DNA from: Ascidia mentula
Lineage: Eukaryota > Chordata > Ascidiacea > Phlebobranchia > Ascidiidae
NCBI GenBank assembly: GCA_947561715.1
Contig: OX387204.1
Location: 15,195,001 to 15,259,000, forward strand
Direction of reading: 5' to 3'
DNA: 64,000 nt
Shown here in pieces: positions 48,467 to 60,185 of this stretch; the first letter of the stretch is position 1; each line of letters begins with the position of its first letter. Below the pieces are notes generated by a model. It saw only the letters and a program-made list of their open reading frames with translations, did not search any database and was not told where the DNA came from. The position numbers and the translations under genes are program-made.

Positions 48467-51400
48467 TTACCCGACAATAGGTTTAAAATTAGTCTGAAGC
48501 TGAATATTAGCATCTCTGCGTCTCTGATCCAGCGACGGAGGTGAAAAAATGTATTTCTGTAGTGCTTTTCTAAGGAAAAACAATTAAACCAGTAAATATT
48601 GTCTTGAATAAAAATTGTGCATTTTGTGAGGAATTTCACCCACCTGTTAAAGAATATTCCAGAAACAATCAAAATCAAAGCAACGATAAAAAATGAAACC
48701 ACTCCAATAATACCGATTTGCCTTTGCGACACTGCGAAAACAACGCATGAATTACATCGTTTGATGTCTTTACTTTTACATTTCATGACGTTAGATGTAG
48801 GCAAAGTATAGCCTCAAGCAAAACAACTACCAAAAATTAGCGTTGCGTACTATTTTACTGCAAAAGTATCTCATGTACTTACGCACAAGTTCTGAGATAG
48901 TGACGTCGCATTTCCCAGTGTCGTCAATTATTACGTATGAACAAGACTTGGTGGTAACATGAAACCAGGCAACAATTTTTCGGATCCCTTTTAAATCAAT
49001 CTTGTGCTTTATCGTTGAGCTCAGCGAAAACCTATTTTCCACCAATGGATTTCCTACCAGCGTAGATCCGGTGTAGGTTTTATAAAACAACTGCAAACAA
49101 CAGATAAATTCCCGATGTTTAAATTTTACTATTAATACGCTGTAAATATCATTTAAAATTGGACTTTTTGTAGTTCTAGCAATTATTTCTCTACTACGAG
49201 CGGAGGTGTTTCCATTTTTACTAATTATATTCTTGGGTTTCGAAACAAGTTAAAAAAATAATGCAATATTAATGGGTTGTCAAAAATGATTTGGTAAACA
49301 CGTTTTGTAAGGTCTAAATCTAAAATATATCTTTGTAGTGGAAAGCGATAACACTTACCGTCACGTATGCAAGCTGGCTCGCAACATAAGCTGGTGTTTT
49401 CAAATCAATTTCACAAACTGATGACCTAATGGACATGTTACTGGTGACGTCATGAAACAGGCTTGACGTCATTCCAATAGTTGTGGGAATGGAAAGTCTC
49501 CAAACCTCAGGAAACAGGATTACCTAATTTAGCAAAAACCAATCGGTAAAATAGAATAAAAAGGGGAAAAGTATAAACAAAAGAATACGTACCGATATTT
49601 CATAAGAAACATTTGACTTCAAGTTTTCGATTGTGTTTGTGTAAATGTGGTCCTTGGTTGATGTTTGAGTGAATATTTTGCTAATGTTTACAGAGTGACT
49701 TTTATTTACTGCTCTGACGGTGTATGTTATGTTTCCATTAAAACCAGTCATATCTTTCCATTTGACTTCGATTGTATCGCAGTAACACTCAGAAGCACGA
49801 AGGATTTTTAAACCTAAAACCCAACACGTTACAAAAGGACATTTGTGGGAAGAGTGACATTCGACATACCGAAAAACAAACACAAGTAGTGGCGTTTTTC
49901 TTGCCAATCTTCCTGGATGGGGCATTCGAAATTTTCATCAAACTCAATACAATGATTTTCAGTGCTCCCAGGAAGGTCACCTATATGCAAAATATTCAAA
50001 GACAAATAAAACCTGAATGTTTCAAATAAATTAGATATATTGTTAAGGACGCTGCCAGGTATATTTTATTGTTAAATACTGCCCTTCTGGCAAAGTGTAT
50101 TTTATTCAGCAATAAATTAGATACCTTTGTAAGTGAGAAACGCAAATAATGAACTTTCAAGTACAGTTCTGTTGAAATGCTGAAAGGAAGAAACACAACC
50201 CCCACGTGATCTGCAAAAACGTCGAGCCAATGTTGAGTTGGATGCCTCTTTGTGTTCTGTGGCATGAATGTCCCCAAGTAGCAGAAGATCTGTAAAATTC
50301 ATTTTTAAGATTAACATAGTTTTTTTTTGTATTGGTGCAAGCTCCTTTTACCGTCATTAAATGTAAAATTCCTTCCCACTACGTATTTTGTGCTGTTTGT
50401 CCAACATGTAACGATGGAATTTCGACCAAATATAATCGAGCTAAAAACAACCAGCGTTGAATTTGTTTGTTTGCATTGAAAGGAATTTATAATTTTCGTG
50501 GGTGTGTTTGTTCCAACGTCGACAATTTGTTCGTTGATCTTCCAATAAACAAGGGGAGGAGGAAATCCAGAAAATGTGCACGAGAATGTTTGAATTTGGC
50601 TGAAACTCGGTGGCGATTTTGATGACGAATTGAAAACTGGTGGTGAAACTGCGAAGAAAAACAATAGATTGATTATGAATAACATTAGGATGAAATCAAT
50701 GTACCCATCCTAATCAACAGCAGTGTATTAAAATTCCTCTTAAACTGTGGCAAATGTTTGAGATATCAATTAGTGAATGTCCAAAATATTTTATTACCCA
50801 ATTTTTCTAAACCCCCTGATACTGGATTCCCGATTCCATTCTGAGCTTCGCATTTGTATTTGGTTATGTCTTTCCTATGTCCGCAGTCCACGTGGAGAGT
50901 AGACGTTGATTTGTATTCGCCATTCGTAGTCTGTTGCTCATAAATTCCGTCGGTAGGATCAACTTCGACCTGGTGTCCAATTCTACAAATTGTGTTGAAT
51001 TTTGTTCATATTTTGCTATAGTGAAGCAACACCAGATCAAATGCATTTTGCTATAGTGAAGAAACACCTTTATACAACTGTTTCTCAACCATTTATCTGG
51101 CCAACACCCCCTTCGAAATCGCCGAAAATCGGGCTCCCATTTTTGATGTAGATGTAATTAAGCTTTAATATAACCAACTCCATTTAACAGATTTTTCACC
51201 CCAAAATCACATTTATCAAAATAAGTTTGTCATACCTCAGCCATTTCACTTTGGGAGATGGGTGGCCATAGGAAGTGCACTCAATCGCTGCATTTTCTCC
51301 ACATTTTGTTGGTGAACAACGAATTGACAAAGATATATTTGCTTGAACTAGAACACGCAATTATATTTTAATAATAGCGGAAATAAATTAAGATTGTCAA

Positions 51401-52219
51401 CTTACTACAACTCAACTTACTATTTACGATTAACCACAGATTGGAGTTTTCTTCTGAACTGCTTGCGATGCACTCAAATCGACCAAACTCGGCTATATTC
51501 TGAATATTTAGAAAAAGTCGAGCACCAACCTCGCATTGTTTGGATGGTGTTTTTTGATTTTGAGAAACAGGTGATGATCGATCGGAAGAAATTCTTTCTC
51601 CATTTCTAAATGTCAGTTATGCGGTAAGTTGGATGTTAAACCATTCCATACTGCTCGACTATATGGCATATACTATTGCCTTTACTACATTTTTGTTTTT
51701 TTCTGCATTCGTTTGACAACTTTTTGTACGACACGAACCTTTTCCATTCGATGTGGCAATCCGTACACTTAGCAACACAATCAACATGGTATTGTTGACC
51801 GACTTGTGCAACAATGGTAGTATTGCTTATGGTAGCTATGAACCCTGTGCAAATACCTGTAAAACATTTTGTGAGTGTTTTTTTACATTCTGGCCAATTA
51901 GAACAGAGAATCACCACAGGTTGTTTGAAATATCTGCTCAATAATGCTCAGAAACAATATATTAGCTTTACATTTTCAAATGCATGGGCTTTTACATTTT
52001 CCACGTAAAATATTGCTTATTCTGTGAAACTTTAAAAAGCATCTATGGTTTTAAAATAAAACATTAGTGAAATGGTCCGAATAATATCTACCAGCATACA
52101 CAAGTTTCAATCAAATATCACCAAAGCCAGCATCTCTTACCTGCAACATTTCCATTCCTACCCACAAACAGTAAGGCAATCCAAACGTCCAGACAAATCA
52201 CAACACAAAGCTTTGCCAT
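48467..52219 (-). CDS. Truncated receptor phosphatase-like protein B, Ig/FN3/membrane with no PTP domain
   Basis: Thirteen exons matching gene A: 52219-52141, 51856-51652, 51605-51421, 51347-51236, 50982-50798, 50648-50352, 50289-50125, 49980-49870, 49813-49593, 49523-49359, 49090-48883, 48731-48644 and 48569-48467, about 707 residues. The signal peptide (MAKLCVVICLDVWIALLFVG), three Ig, FN3 and membrane segment (IGIIGVVSFFIVALILIVSGI) are intact with every phase kept. The juxtamembrane exon (RKALQKYIFSPPSLDQRRR) runs to a stop (PIVG-TAA at 48469-48467), so no phosphatase domain is made. It should be a surface Ig protein with a short tail, possibly a decoy or co-receptor for the ligands of protein A. 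A donor GG|GTAATT just before the stop could still link to relic exons downstream. Confidence 0.8.
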
Positions 52220-52879
52220 AACTTTCTACGTTTCTCTCAACAAGTTATGGCCATACTGGTTGTGTTCGATGTGCTACAACGTCTGCACAAAATAACTGCT
52301 TGAACGCAACAGGAAATTCTGGGGGCAAGTACATTTTTTTTTGGCACCATACAGGGCAAGCTCTATGGTGCCTTAACCTACGTATATCGAACAATCTAAT
52401 TTATATATAGATGCTTCCTACGAGAATGGCTTTGACCAGAGAAAGGTAAGAAAAGTTTATACAAATCTTGTCCCCAACTACCCGATATACCTGCTGTAAA
52501 CAATGAAAGGTTCATGGTCATGCAAAAGTTAATAAAACCAATCCGAATGGCAATAATTGATCATAAGTGGTTCATATTTGTATTTATTTTCCAATTGTTT
52601 AACATTCATTTCGGTAGAAGTTTGTGAAATTCTTTCAATTCTTTCGTCAATGTTTACGATGGTAACAAAAACCCTGACGTAAGTAGTAGCAGAATGCCCT
52701 GGACTGTGATGGGTTTGATTCTCAACTGGAACATGCTGATATTTCCTATTAAGACCCCGTATTACCGTTTACAGACAACCGCTGTGACAGCGCTGTCACC
52801 TAGAATAACTCGGTTATTGTGGTTATTGACGATTTCTATTGAGAAACACATCAGATCACAACTTATGACAAACTTATAA

Positions 52880-53300
52880 AAATTTATCATGCTGCTGCTT
52901 AAATTGTGGAACGCGTACCACTTTTTGTATACGTAAACAATCAACTGCAGGTATGCAGTCTCGTGTATTTTCAACCTCAAATAAATCAAAACAATTATTG
53001 ACAACGCCTTAGCTTGGTTTGAGCAGTCATCTCTAGACCATATTTTCTTTAAAAAATATGTTATTTAATATTATTACAGGCTACCACGCCAGTTGTGGAT
53101 TGGAACCAAAAGCAGTCCCGAATCAAAACAATTCGTCCACCTAACCAGGGTGACCTGCTGTTCCCTTTTTTTACTTGAATGGACCTACAAAGTTTAATGT
53201 GCCGCAAACAAATTCAGAGAATCCAAGTGTGCCGTTAGTCTGGAAGGTATTAAAACCCCTGCAATACACTTTCAATATTGGTGGAAGTGAACATTAAAAT
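52880..53300 (+). repeat. Duplicated intergenic block, copy 1
   Basis: Shares AAATTGTGGAACG, ATCAAAACAATT, TAGCTTGGTTTGA and AAAACCCCT-bearing stretches in the same order and orientation with about 59430-59800. The two copies flank the lectin-like genes. Confidence 0.6.
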
Positions 53301-53521
53301 CCCCACATTCGAAATACAGTAAATTATACCAGACGTAAAAGCTGTGGACAAACGAGGCGTCTCCGGTACTCTGCAACAGAAGGTTTGAGTAGCACTGAGG
53401 CTTTATACCACGCAGATTGGTTACTTGGATAATAATGTTCCACTTCCTGATTTAAAATTAATTGTAATCGACCGATGATTACTTTTTGGTCGAATATTTG
53501 GGTCAACGTATGAAATTTTGT

Positions 53522-53562
53522 CGGCGTGCCCAAGTCGTCACCATTGGCTTTTACAAACAGTC
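53522..53562 (-). pseudogene. Relic of a lectin-gene Cys-rich exon
   Basis: On the minus strand the stretch encoding RLFVKANGDDLGTP resembles VRLTGKANGDDWTP of the intact exon 55122-54918. The rest of the exon, including its Cys residues, is not recognisable, so this is a decayed third copy. Confidence 0.4.
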
Positions 53563-54192
53563 TATCTACATAAGTGAGTTCTGAGGTGTTGTTGGTAGCA
53601 GAGGTTTAATTCAGCTGTGGCAGTGACGTCATGCACTCGCATGACATGTTTATTGTGGTTGGTGACGATTTCTATTAAACAATACTTCAGATCGTAACTG
53701 ATGAATTTTATTGATAAAACTATACAGTCGTATAATTGAATGGAAAATTAAGCTTTGCAAAAATGCAGTACAAACACTAGGAGAAAGAAATCGCACAAGA
53801 CCATTATTTTTATAACACCAGCGTACATACTGCATGCACAATAGGTTAAAATGTAATTTGCAAAGTTTTCAGTTTCATTTCGCAATGGTTGCTTGAAGCA
53901 AATCTGCTATAGTGTTGTTGGTGCTTGGACCAACTGAATATGAAAAAGTACAGTAATAGTTATCAAGCAAGGATGGAGTTGCAGCTTCCTCTCATAAAAA
54001 TGATCACTAAAGTATTCCACACGTTTTCACAGTACAAAGAACGACATTTAAGAATACACGGGTGGCCATCGCCACGCGTTTATGAATTTCACACGCAACA
54101 ACAATTTATCCAAAAAAAAACACAGTAATTAAACATGTTCTTTGCAACAGTTACGCAATAGAACAACACTGTGACGTTGGACGTTTTTTTTT

Positions 54193-55568
54193 CTAGTTCA
54201 CAGGAGTGCAACAGAACACGTGACCTCTTTGGTTGCAGACATCGTAAGGGGTATTGTGCCGACATCCTGGAATTTCATGACTCCAATTAGGGTTTCGTTC
54301 ATGAAATACGTAAAGATAGGTGAGACAGAAAAAGTTTGTTCGTACTCCGATATACAACCAATTAATGGCATTTTCTCTGAAGAAACAAAATACACAATCA
54401 AGCACAGTACTGTATGTGCATCAGTCCACAGTAACTAGAAATTAATTGTTTATTAATTGATTCACCGGAATCAATTCCACTATTTCCAGATGATCAGGCG
54501 GTGTTACGGGATAATTTGACAAGGATTGCAACTGGCTGTTTGTCACAACACAAAAACACGATGACGTACAACAGCTTAAAATTCTCTGGGAAATGTACGC
54601 ACAGCAGTCATGCAAAATGAACGAGCCACATTATGTTTTCTTTGGTGATAGACTATCTGTATACGTAAGCAGTAAACTGCAGGTATGCGGTCTTTTTTCC
54701 AACCTGCAATGTGTTGTGATTTTCACGTAAATGCTGTACGCGGTGATAGATGCCCATACATCCGTTAAGCTTACTTACAAAATTACCAACGGCTTGCTTA
54801 CGGTGACAATTTTTTTTAGTAATATTGTGACAACAAATAAGCGTCAGTCATAAGATGTGAGGCTAAAAGGTTAGTTTTAACATTGGGCATAGATGATTTT
54901 CCGAACGGTCTACATACTCCCTGATAGGTGTCCAATCATCTCCATTCGCTTTACCGGTCAACCTTACTCTACCGTTGTGGCAGATTTGCGAGCTATCGCA
55001 AAGGTCTCTGTTAGCCACTGATAGGCAGTGATCTCGAGCTGTTTGCCAGGTGAGACCAGCAGATGGCAGGCGGTAGTAGTATATGTTGAAACGCTTTCCA
55101 CCGTTGCTTTGATTGAACGCAGCTGATAGAATCACAGCATATATAAAGGATCTTGCACCGCAACAAATTTATTGAAAAAGTCAATATTTCGACTCTTTAC
55201 AAAGGCAGAAATGCAATTTTATTACAAACACTATTACTTCACGAACCATTATTTATCGGTTGAACAAACCGATCCTATACTCAAGGAATCCACGTCCATC
55301 AGCTTACCTGTAAACTGGTACGATTTCCACCCGATAACAAATGTTGTGTTCGTCCACCCCATCCCATCTTTCCGCCTTATTTCAGCCACGAATGACGTAC
55401 AATTTATGCTGGCTGTGTAGACGTCGAAACTTGAATATGCGATGTTTCTGAATTGCGTCTCCACATGAAGAGGCCTGATCGCCGAACTATCCTCGAACGT
55501 GATTGTGACGTTTCGTCTGGGGGTATTTGAAGCCAAGGTAAACTCGGCCACTCCAGTTTTAATTGTAT
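54193..55568 (-). CDS. Lectin-like unit 1: H-type-lectin-like exon plus Cys-rich C-terminal exons
   Basis: Three exons matching unit 2: 55568-55308 (beta-rich domain with RRNVTITFEDSS, SFVAEIRRKDGMGW and FVIGWKSY), 55122-54918 (WQTARDHCLSVANRDLC, SSQICHNG) and 54376-54193 (NWLYIGV, IPGCRHNTPYDVC, GHVFCCTPVN, TAG). The first exon resembles H-type lectin domains; the Cys-rich part is a pattern I do not know by name. The second exon uses a donor three bases further on than unit 2 (GGGA|GTATGT), which keeps IREE in frame. No signal-peptide exon of its own was found, so it may be an alternative 3' cassette of the gene starting at 58852, or a gene with an unseen start. Confidence 0.6.
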
Positions 55569-56200
55569 CTGAAGATAATTTGAAATTCAAAAATATGTCG
55601 CTTGATTTAAATCAACCGGAAATTCTAACGTCATTTGTAAATTGAGGAAAGTGGCGTATCGTTTATTTTTGAAAAAAGCTTTGCTGACGTTTCGCTGATC
55701 AACACAACACAGCTGTCATTTACAGCAACCGCGCAACTTTTCTGGTGATGCTATATTTACGCGTTCGTATGCACAACACACAAAAAATATTTTGTAAACA
55801 CGTTTTTATTACCAACTTACTATCAATGAAAATGACGCAACAATGCAGACGATTGATGAAGTTGTAGCGCTTTCAATTTTATTTACAATAGACCAACAGA
55901 ATGCACAACACAGCTCATGTAGTTATATTGTTGGTCGCTGGATCAACTGAATATGAAACATTACAGTGTCTTTATCGCCGAGCAAGGGTGGAGTTACAGC
56001 TTTCTCTCGTAAAAATGATCATTGAAGTTTTCCACACGTTTTCACAGCACAAAGCAGGGACATTCAGAACACACGGGTGGTCATAGCCATGCCCTTGTCA
56101 AATTCACACGCAAAAATATAATTTGTACAAAAAAATACGTTTAAAAAATTTGTAAAAATTCGCGAAAAGAGCATTGTGGCGTAAAAAAACGTCTTTTGTT
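55569..56200. other. Spacer between lectin-like units
   Basis: About 630 bases. A minus-strand stretch near 55810-55870 ends in a good donor (GATA|GTAAGT) with a hydrophobic frame (SIVCIVASFSLI) but no start codon; it might be a remnant signal-peptide exon. Confidence 0.35.
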
Positions 56201-58852
56201 CTAGTTCACAGGACTGCAACAGAATACGTGACCTCTTGGGTAACAGACATTGTAAGGGGTAGAGTATTGACATCCTGGAACTTCCTTACTCCATTCAGGT
56301 TCTACGTGAAATGCTTCGAAATACTCGCGACAGAAATACAACCCCCCTTGTTCATCTCCAATCTGCAGCCAGTTGTTGGTCTCTTCTCTGAAAAAACGAA
56401 ATATACAACCATCTCAGTACTGCATGTTCATCAGTATATAGAAACAAGAATTTTTTTGCTTATTAATTGACTCCAGCTGTGACGCGATAAAGGATTGCAA
56501 TTGGCTATTTGTTACGACACGAAAACACGATGACGTAAAACAGTTTAAATTCTCTGGGAAATGTACGCAACCCGCCAACATTATGTTTTGTTTGTTGATT
56601 CCCATGCATCCGTAAATTTAAAACGTATTAACCGTTGTACCAAGGCTTGCTTCAGTGACAATTCCGGTATTTTTGTGATGACAAATTAGCGCCAGTATTT
56701 ACTCTCTGCATGAGATCTACACAAACCACTTTGATATATCTTGTGACGACACAAAGGTTGGTTTTAACATAAGGTATAGATGATTTTTCCAACAGTCTGC
56801 GAACTCAGTCAAGTACTTACCTAATGGGTGACCAATCAGCACCAAACGTTGTTCCGGTCAACCTTACACCACCGTTGTGGCAGATTTGCGAACTGTCGCA
56901 AAGGTCTCTGTTGGTCACTGATAGGCAGTGATCTCGAGCTGTTTGCCAGGTAAGACCGGCAGATGGCAGGCGGTAGTAGTATATGTTGAAACTCTTTCCA
57001 TCATTGGTTTGATTGAAAGCAGCTGAACAAAGCATATTTAACACAGCAACAATTCATTGAAAATGTCGATATTTCTACATTTAACAAAGACAGCAATGCA
57101 ATTCTATCACAAACACTATTACTTCACGAGCCATTATTTTTCGGTTGAACAAACAGATTCTACTGCAAGTCTTAATTTCAAGGAATCCACGTCCATCAGC
57201 TTACCTGTAAACTGGTACGATTTCCACCCGATAACAAATGTTGTGTTCGCCCATCCCATCCCATCTCTCCGACTTATTTCAGCCACGAATGATGTACAAC
57301 TTATGCTTGCCGTGTAGACGTCGAAACTTAAATATGCGCTGTTATTCTTTCTGATTCGCGTCTCCACGTACAGAGGCCTGATCGCCGAACTATTCTCGAA
57401 CGTGATTGTGACGTTTCTTCTGGGGGTACTTGAAGCCAAGGTAAACTCGGCCACTCCAGTTTTAATTGTATCTGAAGATAATATGAAATTCAAAAATGTG
57501 TCGCTTTTTTAAGATTTAAGACGGTTAATGTGGGTTATTGTTATTGTAAACGTCTTTGTTCGTTTTGTTTTTCGCATGCTTTATTTCTTTTCGTATTTTC
57601 ACTTCACCTCCACTTTAACTCACATGTTTTTCTTTGTTTACTTTCACACTTACCTTTTATAATATATTTGTGACTATTTCGATTTTACTCGTTTTTGCGC
57701 GGCAAACGTGGGCAGTGATGATCACTTTAAGTGCTGGCGGCAGAAATAATAAAATGGTGGCTCGGTGAAAACACTGTTTTTATTGTGGCGAGGAGTATTT
57801 GTTTAGTGGTAGTTTAATGTCATTTTTGTGCAAGTTTTAGAACAAACGTTGTTTTATTCTCACTTTTACCAGTTTTATTTTATTATACTTATTAGCGTAT
57901 TTCTATTTGATTACAATAGTAACCACCTTGGTCGTGTGACTCCAGGTCTCTGCGATAGGCCGTCAGTGCAGAGTAGCCTGGGCGTTAACCAAGTTAGGGG
58001 GACTAATTTCGGTTACATTATCAGTGATTTTGCCTTTTTGTGACGTCACTTTTCAACGCAAAGTACTAAGTGCATAACACTTAAAATCAGCTGTGGTTAA
58101 ACGTTAGCAGATTTTGAAACAACTTGCTTACCAAGATCATGGTAGGTCTTCCATGTAATGTCCATATCAGTAAGGTTCCATCCTGTGGCCGAATCTATCC
58201 TGGCCAACTCAGCTTCAAACGAGAGAAGCTTGATTCCCTGCACGGAAATACTGAACTTCATATGCGGTGCTGAAGGTACGTTGACCATGGCATCAACGTA
58301 CAAGGCTTTTTGTGTGAAACATCTTTCGTACACAACGGTTACGTTGAGTTTGGATTCGGTTGATACTGACTGAAGGGTGACTGTACCCCTGTTGATTGGG
58401 CCTTCTATGATGAAAACGAAGATGTTATTTGATATATTACAACGATTTGGAAATCTCGCTCACAATCAACTTTTAACATGCGTCCAAAACTTATCACTTT
58501 AGTGGTATAACGGCAGAACTAGATTGTTCAACTTTATCCAACCTTATCGTATTACTCAAGGTATAGGTGATGTTTTTGCTTACAAAACTAGTTCAGTTTT
58601 GGATCCGACCGATCTCTGGCTTATCTGTTTGCTTAGTGTATAACAAGTAAGGACAGCATTTTACTACAAAATAAAACTTTAAAAAAGATTTACTTTAAAC
58701 ATTGCAAATACTGCATTGGGACCTTAACGAAGTTAGTTTCGTTACTTGAACAACATACCTGTGCAACAAGCCATCACACACGCTCTAGTGCTGACCCACC
58801 CGACAAAGAGTCTGTAGTATAAATGCGCCACAACAGATAACAACTTCATCAT
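56201..58852 (-). CDS. Secreted protein with two H-type-lectin-like domains and a Cys-rich C-terminal domain, unit 2
   Basis: Five phase-consistent exons: 58852-58759 (MMKLLSVVAHLYYRLFVGWV, probable signal peptide), 58404-58132 and 57471-57205 (two related beta-rich domains, LLSFEAELARIDSATGW and SFVAEISRRDGMGW, each followed by a W-K-T/S-Y end), 57022-56821 (WQTARDHCLSVTNRDLC, SSQICHNG) and 56387-56201 (NWLQIGDE, CQYSTPYNVC, GHVFCCSPVN, TAG); about 340 residues. The repeated GW....I.W pattern is what I know from H-type lectin domains, which bind GalNAc in invertebrate agglutinins. The C-terminal domain, with eight or so Cys, is unnamed to me. Likely extracellular; carbohydrate binding is an inference. 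Confidence 0.65.
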
Positions 58853-59429
58853 TTATATTCAAACAGGAAACACGAAAAACCCTCTGAAAAGCTATTTTGG
58901 GCGACAAATTTGGAATCAAATTAGATTTTTGAGAAAAAATTTCTTGATGACGATACCAGGCATAGCATTCAAATACTTCTGACTAAATTTATTTGTTCGG
59001 TTGACGACTGATTTATTAGTAATCGTGGAAAACCGATTTCGCCTGGATGGGCATCCTCAGTTTCTGCAAGTTCGAATTTGCAAGTTAACACAGAAAGCTA
59101 TACGCCAACCAGAGGGCTAGATTCTGAACAAACTAAGGGAACAGTCTATTCAAGATATACGTTCCGGTTAACTATTTCGTAACTATTTCGGAAAAATTGT
59201 ACAGCATTGAAAGCGATGCGTTTATTGTTGATAACATGGCGGTACTTCAAATAATTACATCGTAAAGTCATATTCTGAAACATACCTGACAGCTTACGAA
59301 AATAAAACTTAAACATGCGACAATTGACAAACCGTTTTTCGTGTAAAATAACTTTTCATATTTCTGCCTAGTACAGATTTTTACCATATATGCATGCGGC
59401 CCTTTTGTATATAATTAAACGTGCTTAGA

Positions 59430-59800
59430 AAGGTATATCATGCTGCTACTCAAATTGTGGAACGTACCACTCTCTGTGTACGTACACAGTCAACTACATG
59501 CATGCAGTCTGGTGCATTTTTTCTCCGGTTTCCAATGACCGCAAATTAATCAAAACAATTGTAGACAACGTCATAGCTTGGTTTGACCAGTCATCGTCAC
59601 ACCAGAGTTGCTCAAATTAAAATTTGTTTTAAAGGGTTGAGGAGCTATTTAAAATCTTCCTTGCTAACAAATCTTCCGATTGGTACGATTCTAGATCCTT
59701 CTGCAAGTTTTGTATGTGTGTGTGGGGGGGAGGTCCTATAGTAAGTTCTATATATAGTAGGTTTTAAAACCCCTTCAAAACACGTTTAAAATTTATGGAA
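59430..59800 (+). repeat. Duplicated intergenic block, copy 2
   Basis: Counterpart of about 52880-53300 in the same orientation (CATGCTGCTACTCAAATTGT versus CATGCTGCTGCTTAAATTGT, then matching stretches through to TGGAAGTGAAC). Confidence 0.6.
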
Positions 59801-60039
59801 GTGAACGCTGATATTATTGGTCGGATGAGAAGTTCCAAACAGGAAACTTTCCGGGCCATCATCTCATGTTTTCTTTTCCATTAAACTTTATTTGATAAGG
59901 AAGGCATTTCAAATCCGCGGGTTGCAGCAATTGTACCAAGCTTTTAACCTTCTTACTCGTAGAGAATATCGCTACTTTTGTTCCCGGCAATGGGAGTTTT
60001 TGTAGGAAAGGTATGGAACAAATAAATGAACTTCAATTT

Positions 60040-60185
60040 AGTGCAAATCGTTGTAGCTAGGCTGCAATGCCTGGGCTGCAAAGTCTACAAACCTAATGAT
60101 CGCGATACGTTAGCTGTGATCGTCAAGCAAGGACCTGCGCAGTGGGGTGATCCTGCCAATCATGCCATGCACGAAATATTAATAC
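60040..60185. repeat. Foldback-like copy of the tRNA-related repeat
   Basis: TAGCTAGGCTGCAATGCCTG and following bases match the right part of the element at 22727-23040 in direct orientation, and the next ~70 bases (GTCAAGCAAGGACCTGCGCA...) match the left part of that element inverted. The tRNA-like middle is absent. Confidence 0.6.

Larger units (their letters stand above)
43518..52680 (-). repeat. Tandem segmental duplication carrying the two receptor phosphatase genes
   Basis: The blocks about 43560-47640 and 48540-52700 match almost base for base, through exons, introns and the first few hundred bases upstream of the signal-peptide exons (for example CTATGGTTTTA-bearing introns and the shared AATTTATATATAGATGCTTCC upstream). 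Offsets are near-constant at about 5.07 kb upstream and 4.97 kb downstream, which indicates a recent duplication with small indels. Confidence 0.85.
52220..54192. other. Spacer with duplicated blocks and relics
   Basis: About 2 kb. The first ~450 bases are the 5' flank of gene B. Blocks at about 52880-53300 recur at about 59430-59800, and about 53640-53870 matches 47700-47960. A short relic of a lectin-gene exon lies at 53522-53562. No intact exon seen. Confidence 0.5.

Noticed and set aside
52762..53004. Minus-strand frame near the duplicated block as another phosphatase relic
   Set aside because: No alignment to any exon of gene A; the block is a non-coding duplicate of about 59430-59800.
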